Source: Crenarchaeota archaeon SCGC AAA471-B05
Lineage (GTDB): Archaea > Thermoproteota > Thermoprotei > Gearchaeales > Gearchaeaceae
DNA length: 49,540 bases
Reading direction: 5' to 3'
Assembly: GCA_000380705.1 (NCBI GenBank)
Contig: AQYM01000028.1
Span: forward strand, 41,062-90,601
Part shown: positions 41,586 through 49,460 of the stretch, one piece after another
Layout: every line of letters starts with the position of its first letter
Position numbering within the stretch: the stretch's first letter is position 1
Translations under genes and position numbers: made by a program
Notes under the pieces: model-generated
Databases searched by the model: none
Seen by the model: only the letters and a program-made list of their open reading frames with translations
What the model was told of the DNA's origin: nothing

Positions 41586-42785
41586 TTAGTTTAGTGTAAA
41601 ATGTAATTTTTTAATATTTAATTTTTCTCTATCTTTAACTGTATAATCAAAAATATTCTTAAATAATTTATAATGATAATCGGTGAATTCTATTTTCTTA
41701 CTCTTCATATATCTTTTTGCTACCTCTATTGCAGATTCGAACAAAAATTCATAACCTTCGTTTTTTTCACCATTCCAGATTGTAAAACTTGGAATACTTC
41801 TATTTAAAATAAAATATATATGAGAAGAGAAACCTGCACTTTTTCCTCCGAATAGTAAAGAACCAATTGATACTTTTACATGATCAGCCAATATTACCCC
41901 TAGTTTTTTCATTCCCGTTTCTTCTTTATCGTATAAATTATTATATCTAATTGTTCCATAGGTATTCTTTAAGTTGGAAACAACGGATAATGCACCTATA
42001 TTAACCCATTCTCCTAAATAAGAATCTCCTATATATGAATTATGCCTGCTATTTGTATAATCTAAAATTATTGAATTTGTAACTTCTCCTCCTATCACAC
42101 AATTATTACCTATATAGGATCTACGAATATTTGCATTGGTAATTATTAAAGAATTTTTACCAATATAAGTAGGACCTTCAATTCTCGTATTAGCTTGTAT
42201 GTATGTACCATCTCCTATGAAAATAGGACCTTCCCTTAAATCGAAAACAACATTAGGTTCTAAGTAAATATCACCATCGCTTACCAAGGTAAATTTTCCT
42301 ACTTTATTATAGCTAATCTTTATTTCTTCAAAATTTTTGCTCAATATTAAAGTATCCTTAAATAACATTTCTTTATTGTACTTAATTAAATCGTATACCT
42401 TTTCTACAATTTTAGCCTCAGTATTAATTACATTATTAACCTTAGAATCTATACCTTGTTCTAATAAAGAATAAGTATAACCTACTACTTTATCATTACT
42501 TTTTATAATTACTCTTTTTTCTTTTTTTTGTAAAATTTTCCTTAGAAAATCTTCTTCAATTATCAAATTAGAAATTAAAACAATTGCATCCTCTTCGTTA
42601 CCTTCAAATTTTTTATACTTATTTGGTATTAGATTATTAGAGGGTATTAAATAAACGTCATCTTTGGTTAAATTTATCAGCCTTTCATAATTAGAAAAAG
42701 CTCCTACCTTTAATTCGAAAGTATGACGGGATAAAGTTAAAGGAAATAGATTTTCAAACCCCTCTTCTTTTAAGATATAAGGCAT
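41586..42785 (-). CDS. GlmU-like putative sugar nucleotidyltransferase with left-handed beta-helix
   Basis: A 399-residue protein. The N-terminal part (ILKEEGFENLFPLTLSRHTFELKVGAFSNYERL) resembles the NTP_transf_4 family, which has an altered nucleotide-binding site. From residue 180 on the hexapeptide repeats of a left-handed beta-helix appear: GPIFIGDGTYIQ, GPTYIGKNSLII, RRSYIGNNCVIGGEV, SYIGDSYLGEWVNIGALSVV. The latter parallels the acetyltransferase region of GlmU (HDSYIGDS-type). So it is likely a UDP-sugar or amino-sugar activating enzyme, exact role inferred only. It is convergent with valS and divergent from the next gene. Confidence 0.75.
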   Translation of the reverse strand: MPYILKEEGFENLFPLTLSRHTFELKVGAFSNYERLINLTKDDVYLIPSNNLIPNKYKKFEGNEEDAIVLISNLIIEEDFLRKILQKKEKRVIIKSNDKVVGYTYSLLEQGIDSKVNNVINTEAKIVEKVYDLIKYNKEMLFKDTLILSKNFEEIKISYNKVGKFTLVSDGDIYLEPNVVFDLREGPIFIGDGTYIQANTRIEGPTYIGKNSLIITNANIRRSYIGNNCVIGGEVTNSIILDYTNSRHNSYIGDSYLGEWVNIGALSVVSNLKNTYGTIRYNNLYDKEETGMKKLGVILADHVKVSIGSLLFGGKSAGFSSHIYFILNRSIPSFTIWNGEKNEGYEFLFESAIEVAKRYMKSKKIEFTDYHYKLFKNIFDYTVKDREKLNIKKLHFTLN

Positions 42786-42824
42786 ATGAAATTATTTATA
42801 GTTCAAATTTATTAAATTTCCTTA

Positions 42825-43316
42825 ATGAAGAGGATAGTATTAATTAGCATACTATTAATTATGATGGCCATTTTGTTTCCTAAAGTTTATGCTTATTCAA
42901 AAGTTCTTATAGAACCATTAGAACCAGAGAAAGGCATATTTAATATTATTATACTTAAACCTGATATTGAAAATGAAAAAGTAATAGTATTAGAAATATA
43001 CGTAAATTCCTCGTTATACCGAAAATATTATTTCACAGGAAACGAAAGTTATCCTTTAACTATAGAAATACAATTAGGACGTCTTACAGGTTTAACTGAA
43101 ATTTCTGCAAGGGCATATACCAATATTTCAGGGTGGGGTCCTTTGACAAAAATTTATACAGATAGTAGAGGAATAAGACAACAAGAAACAAATCTTTCAA
43201 AAGAAATTGCGTTCTTGTTAGGTTTAATTTTTTTAAGCGTCGTTGTTTTTTTTATCTATAAAGAAAGAAAGTCTACTCACCAATCCGTTAAAAGAAAACC
43301 TAAGAAAAAAATTTAA
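42825..43316 (+). CDS. Secreted, membrane-anchored hypothetical protein
   Basis: A 163-residue protein with an N-terminal signal peptide (MKRIVLISILLIMMAILFPKVYA, probable cleavage near A23), an extracytoplasmic beta-rich domain of about 105 residues (NISGWGPLTKIYTD) with several N-glycosylation sequons (NSS, NES, NIS), and one C-terminal membrane helix (about 129-148, IAFLLGLIFLSVVVFFIY) followed by a basic tail (KRKPKKKI). This is a type I surface protein. No family recognised. Confidence 0.65.
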   Translation: MKRIVLISILLIMMAILFPKVYAYSKVLIEPLEPEKGIFNIIILKPDIENEKVIVLEIYVNSSLYRKYYFTGNESYPLTIEIQLGRLTGLTEISARAYTNISGWGPLTKIYTDSRGIRQQETNLSKEIAFLLGLIFLSVVVFFIYKERKSTHQSVKRKPKKKI

Positions 43317-43321
43317 TTAAT

Positions 43322-43717
43322 TTATAGAGAATAAGGAGGAGTTCTTTCTTCTTTTTCTTCTCTCAAAAGTAATGAAGGAATTGCCATTTTTTCTTTATCT
43401 TTTATATAATTTAAGAAATCACTGGTGTGTTTTGCATCAAATTCAATTAATTCAATCATTATTTTCCATATTTTTTCTTGTATTTCTCTTAGCATACTTT
43501 GTGGCATTATGGTAGTTATTGCTGGATTATTTAACCAATTTTCAAAACCTTTTATTGTCCTACTTATATGCTGACAAGCAGTTTTCGAAGCGATCAATAA
43601 AGTCAATCTATCACCATCTTTAAAGCTCTCCATACTTTTTTTTGCTAACTCCAAAATTCTTTTTTGTTCTTCAACCCATTCTTGCATACTTCTAGTAAAG
43701 GCTGCACTGAATGCCAT
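43322..43717 (-). CDS. DUF2153-like helical protein
   Basis: 131 residues, all-helical by appearance: FTRSMQEWVEEQKRILELAKK, ASKTACQHISRTIKGFENWLNNP, and MPQSMLREIQEKIWKIMIELIEFDAKHTSDFLNY. The pattern resembles the crenarchaeal DUF2153 family, of unknown function, as I recall it; I am not certain. No membrane segment. The 3' end lies 5 bases from the convergent surface protein gene. It is divergent from the methyltransferase gene. Confidence 0.55.
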   Translation of the reverse strand: MAFSAAFTRSMQEWVEEQKRILELAKKSMESFKDGDRLTLLIASKTACQHISRTIKGFENWLNNPAITTIMPQSMLREIQEKIWKIMIELIEFDAKHTSDFLNYIKDKEKMAIPSLLLREEKEERTPPYSL

Positions 43718-43838
43718 GATTATCTATATCTCCAGGATCCTATTTAAATTTAAAATTAAAAAAGTTTAAATGTACCTGAAAACCCAGGAATATTATATTC
43801 GAAAAATTTAAATCGGGTATAATCAAAAATAAAGTTAT

Positions 43839-44345
43839 ATGGGAGGAAGTTATATCCCTGAAGTACCCTTTGTACCTACCCCAGAAAATGTAGTAAGAAG
43901 AATGCTAAAACTAGCCAATTTAAAGGAAACAGATACCCTTGTTGATTTAGGTGCCGGGGATGGTAGAATCTTATTTATAGGCGCTTTGGAATTCAACGCA
44001 AATAAGTGTATAGGAGTTGAAATTCGGGCTGATTTTGTTAAAAACATTGAAGAAAAAATTAAGAAATATAACTTAGAAAAGAAAGTTCAAATAGTTCATG
44101 GTAATTTATTTGACTTCCCTCTGAAGGAAGCAGATGTTATTACACTATATTTATTAACAAGTGTGAATGAAAAATTAAGATCAAAACTAGAAAGAGAATT
44201 AAAGCCTGGAAGCAGAGTTGTAAGCCATGATTTTGAAATCCCAGGTTGGGTACCTACCAAAGTTGAGGAAGTTTACGATTCTGGAAGAACTCATAAAATT
44301 TACCTTTATACTATACCACCTGTAAAAAAACCATATTATTTTTAA
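43839..44345 (+). CDS. aKMT4-like protein lysine methyltransferase (Dot1-like)
   Basis: A 168-residue SAM-dependent class I methyltransferase. It starts YIPEVPFVPTPENVVRRMLKLA, a region kept in crenarchaeal broad-specificity protein lysine methyltransferases (aKMT4) related to Dot1, then the SAM motif LVDLGAGDGR (34-43), GVEIRAD (acidic loop) and the motif ITLYLLTSVNEKL. SHDFEIPGWVP closes the substrate side. Predicted to methylate chromatin proteins such as Cren7/Sul7-like and others. ATG 43839 follows AAAAATTTAAATC (43803-43815) by about 27 bases, leaderless. Confidence 0.85.
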   Translation: MGGSYIPEVPFVPTPENVVRRMLKLANLKETDTLVDLGAGDGRILFIGALEFNANKCIGVEIRADFVKNIEEKIKKYNLEKKVQIVHGNLFDFPLKEADVITLYLLTSVNEKLRSKLERELKPGSRVVSHDFEIPGWVPTKVEEVYDSGRTHKIYLYTIPPVKKPYYF

Positions 44346-44590
44346 ATAGAGTTTTCAACCAAATTAATAAGTTTAATAAAGTCTTCTTCCCTATTTTTAT
44401 TTAAATATTTTAAAATAGTCTTCTCATTTTGAAGTTCAATATACTTTTTAATAATCTGCATCTTAATTTTTATTCCTTCACTGTTCAAATAACCATGAGA
44501 AACGTAAAAGGAGAAATTATTTTTTGCATCCTGAAGTAAATAGATAAGTTCTTGAAAAAGTTTTTCTCTTTGTTTTTCCTTCTTTTCCAT
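44342..44590 (-). CDS. Small helical hypothetical protein
   Basis: 82 residues, basic/acidic helix-rich: EKLFQELIYLLQDAKNNFSFYVSHGY, KIKMQIIKKYIELQNEK, NREEDFIKLINLVENSI. No recognised domain. ATG 44590 faces the 44637 gene across 46 bases holding TATA-like elements (AATTTTTAATAAA on the minus strand). Its 3' end overlaps the methyltransferase gene by 4 bases. Confidence 0.5.
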   Translation of the reverse strand: MEKKEKQREKLFQELIYLLQDAKNNFSFYVSHGYLNSEGIKIKMQIIKKYIELQNEKTILKYLNKNREEDFIKLINLVENSI

Positions 44591-44636
44591 CTAAATAATA
44601 TTTTTATTAAAAATTTATTTTATTATCTTATTCGCT

Positions 44637-45161
44637 ATGAATGATAAAATCAGTCCTTTGGCTCAATCTCTATTAGATTTGCTAAAAACAAAAAAATCCT
44701 TAACAATAAATGAAATACTAGAATGGAGTAAAAGTAAAAACGTTAATAAACTAGTTTTGAGTACAATTATAGGAGAATTAGACGAAAAAGGACTTATAAT
44801 ACAAGTTGGAAGATGGGCTGGTTCAGAACCACTCTTTCCTTTACCTGAAAGAATTGAATTGAAAGAAATTAAGGAAAAAAGTAAAGAGGAAATAAAAAAA
44901 GAGGAAACAATATTAGAAAAAGATCAATTACAATATTTAGATAAAGTTAAGGAATATATAGCGAGATACTATAGCGTGGGAGAACTACGACTAAGGTTAG
45001 ATTTCGCGGATAAAATAAAAGAAATAGATCCTATATTAAAAAAATTAACTGAAGAGGGTCTAATAGTTTGGGATAAAGAAATAGGAACAATAACCGCATC
45101 TGAAAAGCTTGTTGAAGAATATAAAAGACAAAAGAGATTTGTAGATTATTTTAAAGAATAA
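44637..45161 (+). CDS. Protein with two winged-helix-like domains
   Basis: 174 residues. Residues about 5-65 (LAQSLLDLLKTKKSLTINEILEWSKSKNVNKLVLSTIIGELDEKGLIIQ) look like a winged helix with wing VGRWAGSEPLF, and residues about 95-165 form a second one (LDKVKEYIARYYSVGELRLRLDF...PILKKLTEEGLIVWDKEIGTIT). An acidic/basic linker with KEKSKEEIKKEE joins them. Not a family I can name; tandem winged helices suggest nucleic acid binding or complex assembly. Own promoter likely (TTTTTATTAAAAATTT). Confidence 0.6.
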   Translation: MNDKISPLAQSLLDLLKTKKSLTINEILEWSKSKNVNKLVLSTIIGELDEKGLIIQVGRWAGSEPLFPLPERIELKEIKEKSKEEIKKEETILEKDQLQYLDKVKEYIARYYSVGELRLRLDFADKIKEIDPILKKLTEEGLIVWDKEIGTITASEKLVEEYKRQKRFVDYFKE

Positions 45162-45218
45162 TTTTCTTCATAATAATTGAATCCCAATATTTAAAGATAA
45201 GTTAAAGTTTAGCCATTT

Positions 45219-45329
45219 ATGACTACAGAAAGTCGAGGAATTATATTGCATATTTTAAATATTTTCATAATACAATTAAACAAAGATTTAGTTTCAAGCT
45301 TAAGCAGCTACGAATATTGGGTTTCGTGA
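45219..45329 (+). CDS. Possible 36-residue leaderless small ORF
   Basis: MTTESRGIILHILNIFIIQLN onwards starts at ATG 45219, about 27 bases after ATATTTAAA (45187-45195), the usual place for a leaderless start. The middle is hydrophobic and could span a membrane or form a helix. Its last third lies antisense to the end of rps25e. No homologue known to me; it may be a chance ORF. Confidence 0.25.
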   Translation: MTTESRGIILHILNIFIIQLNKDLVSSLSSYEYWVS

Positions 45330-45623
45330 ATGTTTATAAGCATATTTTATTAAACCTTCCCTTTCTAACATCTGTAATACTCTTTTAGCTTCACCCATCG
45401 GAACACCATATTTTTGACTAATCGACCATGCAGAAATATAAGGCATAGATTTAATTTCTTTTCTTAGTGAATCAAGCAATGAAGTTTCCATCGAAGTTAA
45501 AGTCATTTTAGGTTTTTGCTCCTTTTTTTCAGTAACTTGAGCTTTCTTTTGCTGAGCTTTCTTTAATTCTCTTTCCTGTCTTTTTGCTATTTGAGATATA
45601 CCTTTCTTCCCCTTCCCTCCCAT
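45300..45623 (-). CDS. rps25e: Small ribosomal subunit protein eS25
   Basis: Ribosomal protein S25e, present in eukaryotes and in crenarchaeal/TACK lineages but not in most Euryarchaeota. The 107-residue protein has a long basic N-terminus (KGKKGISQIAKRQERELKKAQQKKAQVTEKKEQK) and the winged-helix core with YISAWSISQKYGVPMGEAKRVLQMLEREGLIKY. ATG 45623 is about 30 bases from the shared palindromic TATA box. It is divergent from the ATPase H gene. Confidence 0.94.
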   Translation of the reverse strand: MGGKGKKGISQIAKRQERELKKAQQKKAQVTEKKEQKPKMTLTSMETSLLDSLRKEIKSMPYISAWSISQKYGVPMGEAKRVLQMLEREGLIKYAYKHSRNPIFVAA

Positions 45624-45648
45624 AACGTTTTAAAAATGTTAATAAAAG

Positions 45649-45658
45649 AATTTAAATT
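45649..45658. promoter_or_regulatory. Palindromic TATA element shared by rps25e and the ATPase genes
   Basis: AATTTAAATT is a perfect palindrome in the only TATA-like stretch between ATG 45623 (minus) and ATG 45681 (plus). Its centre is about 30 bases from the first and 28 bases from the second, so one element could serve both directions. Confidence 0.5.
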
Positions 45659-45680
45659 TATCTTTAAAAAATTAAGCATA

Positions 45681-45995
45681 ATGAGTAAAATATCTGCAGT
45701 AATAGAAATTCTGGAAAAGTATGAGAAAGAGTTGGAAAAAATAAAGTTATACACTGAAGAATCAAAATTAAAGCTTGCTGAAGAGGCAGAACGTAAAGCT
45801 AGGGCTTTATCGGAAAAAATTATCAATGAATTTATTGAAGAAAATAAAATTTTATTAAAAAAAGAGGAGGAGGATGCAAGAAAAAAGGCTGAACAGATCA
45901 AAAAGAAGGGAGAAAAAGAATTAGAAGAAATTAAACAAAGAATGGAAAATAAAATAAGCGAAGGTATAAAAATTGTACTAGAAATTTTATTATGA
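45681..45995 (+). CDS. atpH: A-type ATPase peripheral-stalk subunit H
   Basis: A 104-residue coiled-coil protein starting MSKISAVIEILEKYEKELEKI, with long heptad repeats (EESKLKLAEEAERKARALSEKI) as in AhaH/G subunits that make the peripheral stalk with subunit E. A longer frame from 45591 would add 30 residues antisense to rps25e and cross its promoter; ATG 45681 is at the right place after the TATA element. It overlaps atpC by 4 bases (ATGA). A general coiled-coil protein is possible, but the place next to atpC favours subunit H. Confidence 0.75.
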   Translation: MSKISAVIEILEKYEKELEKIKLYTEESKLKLAEEAERKARALSEKIINEFIEENKILLKKEEEDARKKAEQIKKKGEKELEEIKQRMENKISEGIKIVLEILL

Positions 45996-46429
45996 GTAAT
46001 TTATATGCTTCAACCAGAGCTAGAGTAAAAAAAGCATATCTTATATCTAGAGAGATATTGGAAGGTTTAATAGAACAAAAAACAATAAATGATGTCTTAG
46101 ATATACTTAAATCTACCGACTATAAAAAAGAAATAAGCGAGTTGCCTCCTAATTTCAGATTAATAGATATTGAGCATGCCTTAAGAAGAAATTTAATAAG
46201 ACATTTTAGTGAGTTAATAATAGCTTCAAATTTCTCTCCATTACTTTTAGCATATTTCTCCAAATATTTATTACATAATTTAAAAGTTATTATTAAAGGA
46301 AAAGCTTTGAATAAGAAGTATTCCGAGTTATATAACTCTATAATTTTAGAAGCTGAAGCCTTTTTAGGAAGCATTGATAAAACTTCCCATGCTAAATCCA
46401 AAGTTTTCCAAATATCCCTATTTTCATAG
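45992..46429 (+). pseudogene. atpC: A-type ATPase subunit C, N-terminal part, cut by inversion junction
   Basis: Residues 1 to about 120 match archaeal subunit C (the central-stalk socket between rotor and c-ring): MSNLYASTRARVKKAYLISREILEGL, DIEHALRRNLIRHFSEL, and LLHNLKVIIKGKALNKKYSELYN. The family has about 330-350 residues, this frame only 145. Its last 20 or so residues (SIDKTSHAKSKVFQISLFS) are the antisense of the atpB coding end (RDIWKTLDLAWEVLSMLP), so the gene is not merely short but joined to reversed atpB. The missing two thirds of the gene should lie elsewhere, possibly right of the window on the minus strand. Confidence 0.8.
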
Positions 46430-47691
46430 TATGATTGAGCTAAGAATTTTCTTTCAAAGACCTCTGCATATCTTAGATAAAGAAGATCTGTTGGGGTTAA
46501 ACTACTTTCTCCTACTATTAAAGCTAATGCTCTAAGTTCCTGTGCTCTTGCATAAGAAGCGTATAATTGACTTGCTACTTCAGGATGATCACTTCTAGTT
46601 TTTCCTTCACCTATACCGTCTCTCATCAACCTGCTAAGACTCATCAAAACATTTATTGGGGGGTAAATACCTATTCTGTATAAGTCTCTACTTAGTACAA
46701 TTTGCCCTTCTGTAATATAAGCAGTTAAATCTGGTATTGGATGACTTATATCATCATTTGGCATAGTAAGAATTGGCATTTGGGTTATACTTCCTTTTTT
46801 GCCTTTTATTCTTCCTGCTCTTTCATAAATTGTAGCTAAATCTGTATATAAATAACCAGGATACCCTTTTCTTCCGGGCACTTCTTCCCTTGCTGCACTA
46901 ATTTCTCTCAATGCTTCTCCGTAGTTTGTCATATCTGTAAGAATGACTAAGACATGCATATCTTTTTCAAAAGCTAAATATTCAGCTAACGTTAAAGCTA
47001 TACGCGGTGTTATTATTCTTTCAAATGCAGGATCATCAGCTAAATTTAAAAATAACGCACTCCTTTTTATTGCTCCAGTTTCTTCCAAACTTTTCTTAAA
47101 AAACGATGCTTCATCATGTTGCACTCCTATTGCTGCAAATATAACAGCAAATTCCTCTTCTTGACCAATTACTGTAGCTTGCCTAGCTATTTGTGCTGCA
47201 AGCATGTTATGAGGAAGACCTGCTCCTGAGAAAATAGGTAATTTCTGTCCTCTTATTAAAGTATTCATACCATCTATTGCAGAAATTCCTGTCTGGATAA
47301 AGTTTGTCGGATAATCTCTTCTTTCAGGATTTATTGGAGCACCATTTATGTCTAGATAATCCCTAGGAACAGGAGGAGGTAAACCATCTATGGGCTTTCC
47401 TAATCCATCAAAAATTCTTCCCAACATATCTTCAGTAACTGGTAATTCAAAAGTTTTTCCTAAGAACCTAGCTTTGGTTCCTTTTGGGGATAATCCTGTC
47501 GTTCCTTCAAATACTTGCACTATAGCTAATCCGAAACCTACTTCTAATACTTTACCCAACCTTGTTTCTCCTGTAGGAGTTTCGATTTCCACTAATTCAT
47601 CATATGCTACGTTAGAAACATTTTCTATTATCATCAAAGGACCCTTTATATCTCTTACCGAATAATATTCGATGGAGGTAACTTTATGCAT
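46120..47691 (-). CDS. atpB: A-type ATPase subunit B, with abnormal C-terminal extension
   Basis: Non-catalytic nucleotide-binding subunit of the A1 head. From ATG 47691 (one base after the atpA stop plus one; GTG 47700 is an alternative) the protein reads MHKVTSIEYYSVRDIKGPLMIIE, GAGLPHNMLAAQIARQA (degenerate P-loop of B subunits), and DDISHPIPDLTAYITEGQI. Normal homology runs through NRDIWKTLDLAWEVLSMLPK, near residue 443. Family members end about 15-20 residues later with an RI...YIEKYY-like tail. Here instead about 80 residues follow that are the reverse complement of atpC, ending at 46120. So the true tail is lost and replaced by an artefactual or rearranged extension. Confidence 0.93.
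   Translation of the reverse strand: MHKVTSIEYYSVRDIKGPLMIIENVSNVAYDELVEIETPTGETRLGKVLEVGFGLAIVQVFEGTTGLSPKGTKARFLGKTFELPVTEDMLGRIFDGLGKPIDGLPPPVPRDYLDINGAPINPERRDYPTNFIQTGISAIDGMNTLIRGQKLPIFSGAGLPHNMLAAQIARQATVIGQEEEFAVIFAAIGVQHDEASFFKKSLEETGAIKRSALFLNLADDPAFERIITPRIALTLAEYLAFEKDMHVLVILTDMTNYGEALREISAAREEVPGRKGYPGYLYTDLATIYERAGRIKGKKGSITQMPILTMPNDDISHPIPDLTAYITEGQIVLSRDLYRIGIYPPINVLMSLSRLMRDGIGEGKTRSDHPEVASQLYASYARAQELRALALIVGESSLTPTDLLYLRYAEVFERKFLAQSYYENRDIWKTLDLAWEVLSMLPKKASASKIIELYNSEYFLFKAFPLIITFKLCNKYLEKYAKSNGEKFEAIINSLKCLIKFLLKACSISINLKLGGNSLISFL
46341..46368. other. Tail-to-tail junction between atpC and inverted atpB
   Basis: Left of this interval plus-strand coding fits subunit C; right of it minus-strand coding fits subunit B. 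The last certain B residues (SMLPK) end near 46363 and the last likely C residues end near 46341-46360. The exact point cannot be fixed by eye and may contain a few bases of microhomology. Confidence 0.65.
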
Positions 47692-47692
47692 T

Positions 47693-49459
47693 TTACTCAC
47701 TTATTATTTTATTAAAGCTATCTATTATTTCTTGATGTAATTTATCCAACTCTTCTGTTTTATCATTTGGCACTGTATACCTGCATCTCATAAGTTTAAC
47801 TATTACCGGCATTGACCTTATTTTTGTCAAGCTAATACCCTTCTCTAAGGTTGCCTTTGCATTTTCATAAAATTCAACAAAGAGTTTAAGCATTTTATAT
47901 TGTTTTTCTACGCTACAATAGCTATCTATTGGATCGAAAGCGTTTTGTTGTAAGAAACCTTCTCTTATCATTCTTGCAACATCTAATATTAATTTTTCAT
48001 TATCTGGAAGAGCTTCAGGACCTAATAATTTAACTATCTCTTTTAATTCATCTTCTTTTTGAAGAATTTCTTGAATTTTTCTTCTCAATATTAACCAATT
48101 TTTCCCTATAAATTTTTCCCACCATTTTGCAATAGAATCTACATATAATGAATAGCTAATAATCCAATTTATTGCAGGATAATGTCTTGAATATGCTAAA
48201 GCGCTATCTAAACCCCAGAAAGTTCTCACAAATCTTAAAGTATGAACTGTTACAGGTTCTGAAAAATCTCCTCCTGGAGGTGAAACTGCACCTATTACTG
48301 TTACAGAACCTATCCTTTTATCTCTACCTAATGTCACTACTCTTCCAGCTCTTTCATAAAATTCAGCGAGTCTTGATGCTAAATATGGGGGAAATCCTTC
48401 CTCTGCGGGCATCTCCTCTAATCTTCCACTTATTTCTCTTAAAGCCTCTGCCCATCTGCTAGTCGAATCAGCTACCAATACTACATCGTATCCCATATCC
48501 CTATAATATTCAGCAATCGAAATCCCTGTATATATGCTCGCTTCTCTTGCGGAGATAGGCATATTACTTGTATTAGCTATTAAAATAGTTCTTTCCATTA
48601 AAGGTCTTCCGCTATAAGGATCTGTTAATTCAGGGAATTTTACCAATACTTCAGCCATTTCATTACCTCTTTCACCACAACCGATGTATATTACAACTCT
48701 TGCATCACACCAAGCAGCTATTTGATGTAGCATTACAGTTTTACCTGTACCAAATCCGCCTGGTATAGCTGCCGTTCCTCCTTTTGCTATGGGGAATAGG
48801 ATATCTATTATTCTTTGACCTGTAATTAAAGGCACTTCAGGTTCAAGTCTTTCTTTATAAGGTCTTGGTCTTCTTACAGGCCATTTTTGATATAAGTTCA
48901 CGCTATATTTATTTTCATTTTTGGTTATTTCAGCTATTACCTCTGTTATGTAATATTCGCCTTCTTTAGCAATATAAGAAACTTTTCCTTCAATTCCTAT
49001 GGGAACCATTATTGCATGTTTAATTAATGGTGTTTCTTGAACAAAACCCAATATATCTCCTTCAACTACTTCCTCACCTACCTTCACTTTAGGTTCAAAA
49101 AACCATTTTCTGTCTGTTGGTAATGGATCTACGGTAACTCCTCTTTTAACAAAAAAACCAACTTTTAAAGCTATAATGTCAAGCGGTCTTTGAACCCCAT
49201 CATAGGTTCTTCCTATTATTCCTGGTCCTAAAGTAACGGATAAAGGTTCTCCAGTTTTATAAACAGGTTCACCTGGTCTTAATCCACTGGTGTTTTCGTA
49301 TACTTGAATTACTGCTTTATCTCCTGATACAGCTATCACTTCACCTATTAATTTATCGTATCCTACATAAACTACTTCGTACATTTTAATACCTTCTAAA
49401 CCTTCTGCTCTTACTGTTGGACCACTTATCCAGCTTATTTTACCTACTTTACTACTCAT
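47693..49459 (-). CDS. atpA: A-type ATPase catalytic subunit A
   Basis: Catalytic subunit of the A1 head, ATP synthesis/hydrolysis. Start ATG 49459 lies one base after the atpE stop (same spacing as between atpA and atpB); a GTG at 49468 would add 3 residues. The protein has about 588 residues with MSSKVGKISWISGPTVRAEG, the subunit A insert (residues about 110-190), Walker A GGFGTGKT (GPFGSGKT in many relatives) and the DVVLVADSTSRWAEALREISGR Walker B region, plus SPPGGDFSEPVT and a long helical C-terminal domain. Intact throughout. The order E-A-B on the minus strand is that of archaeal atp operons. Confidence 0.97.
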   Translation of the reverse strand: MSSKVGKISWISGPTVRAEGLEGIKMYEVVYVGYDKLIGEVIAVSGDKAVIQVYENTSGLRPGEPVYKTGEPLSVTLGPGIIGRTYDGVQRPLDIIALKVGFFVKRGVTVDPLPTDRKWFFEPKVKVGEEVVEGDILGFVQETPLIKHAIMVPIGIEGKVSYIAKEGEYYITEVIAEITKNENKYSVNLYQKWPVRRPRPYKERLEPEVPLITGQRIIDILFPIAKGGTAAIPGGFGTGKTVMLHQIAAWCDARVVIYIGCGERGNEMAEVLVKFPELTDPYSGRPLMERTILIANTSNMPISAREASIYTGISIAEYYRDMGYDVVLVADSTSRWAEALREISGRLEEMPAEEGFPPYLASRLAEFYERAGRVVTLGRDKRIGSVTVIGAVSPPGGDFSEPVTVHTLRFVRTFWGLDSALAYSRHYPAINWIISYSLYVDSIAKWWEKFIGKNWLILRRKIQEILQKEDELKEIVKLLGPEALPDNEKLILDVARMIREGFLQQNAFDPIDSYCSVEKQYKMLKLFVEFYENAKATLEKGISLTKIRSMPVIVKLMRCRYTVPNDKTEELDKLHQEIIDSFNKIISE

Positions 49460-49460
49460 A

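Noticed and set aside
45591..45680. N-terminal extension of the ATPase H frame.
   Set aside because: It lies antisense to rps25e and across the shared TATA element; the family-like sequence begins at ATG 45681.
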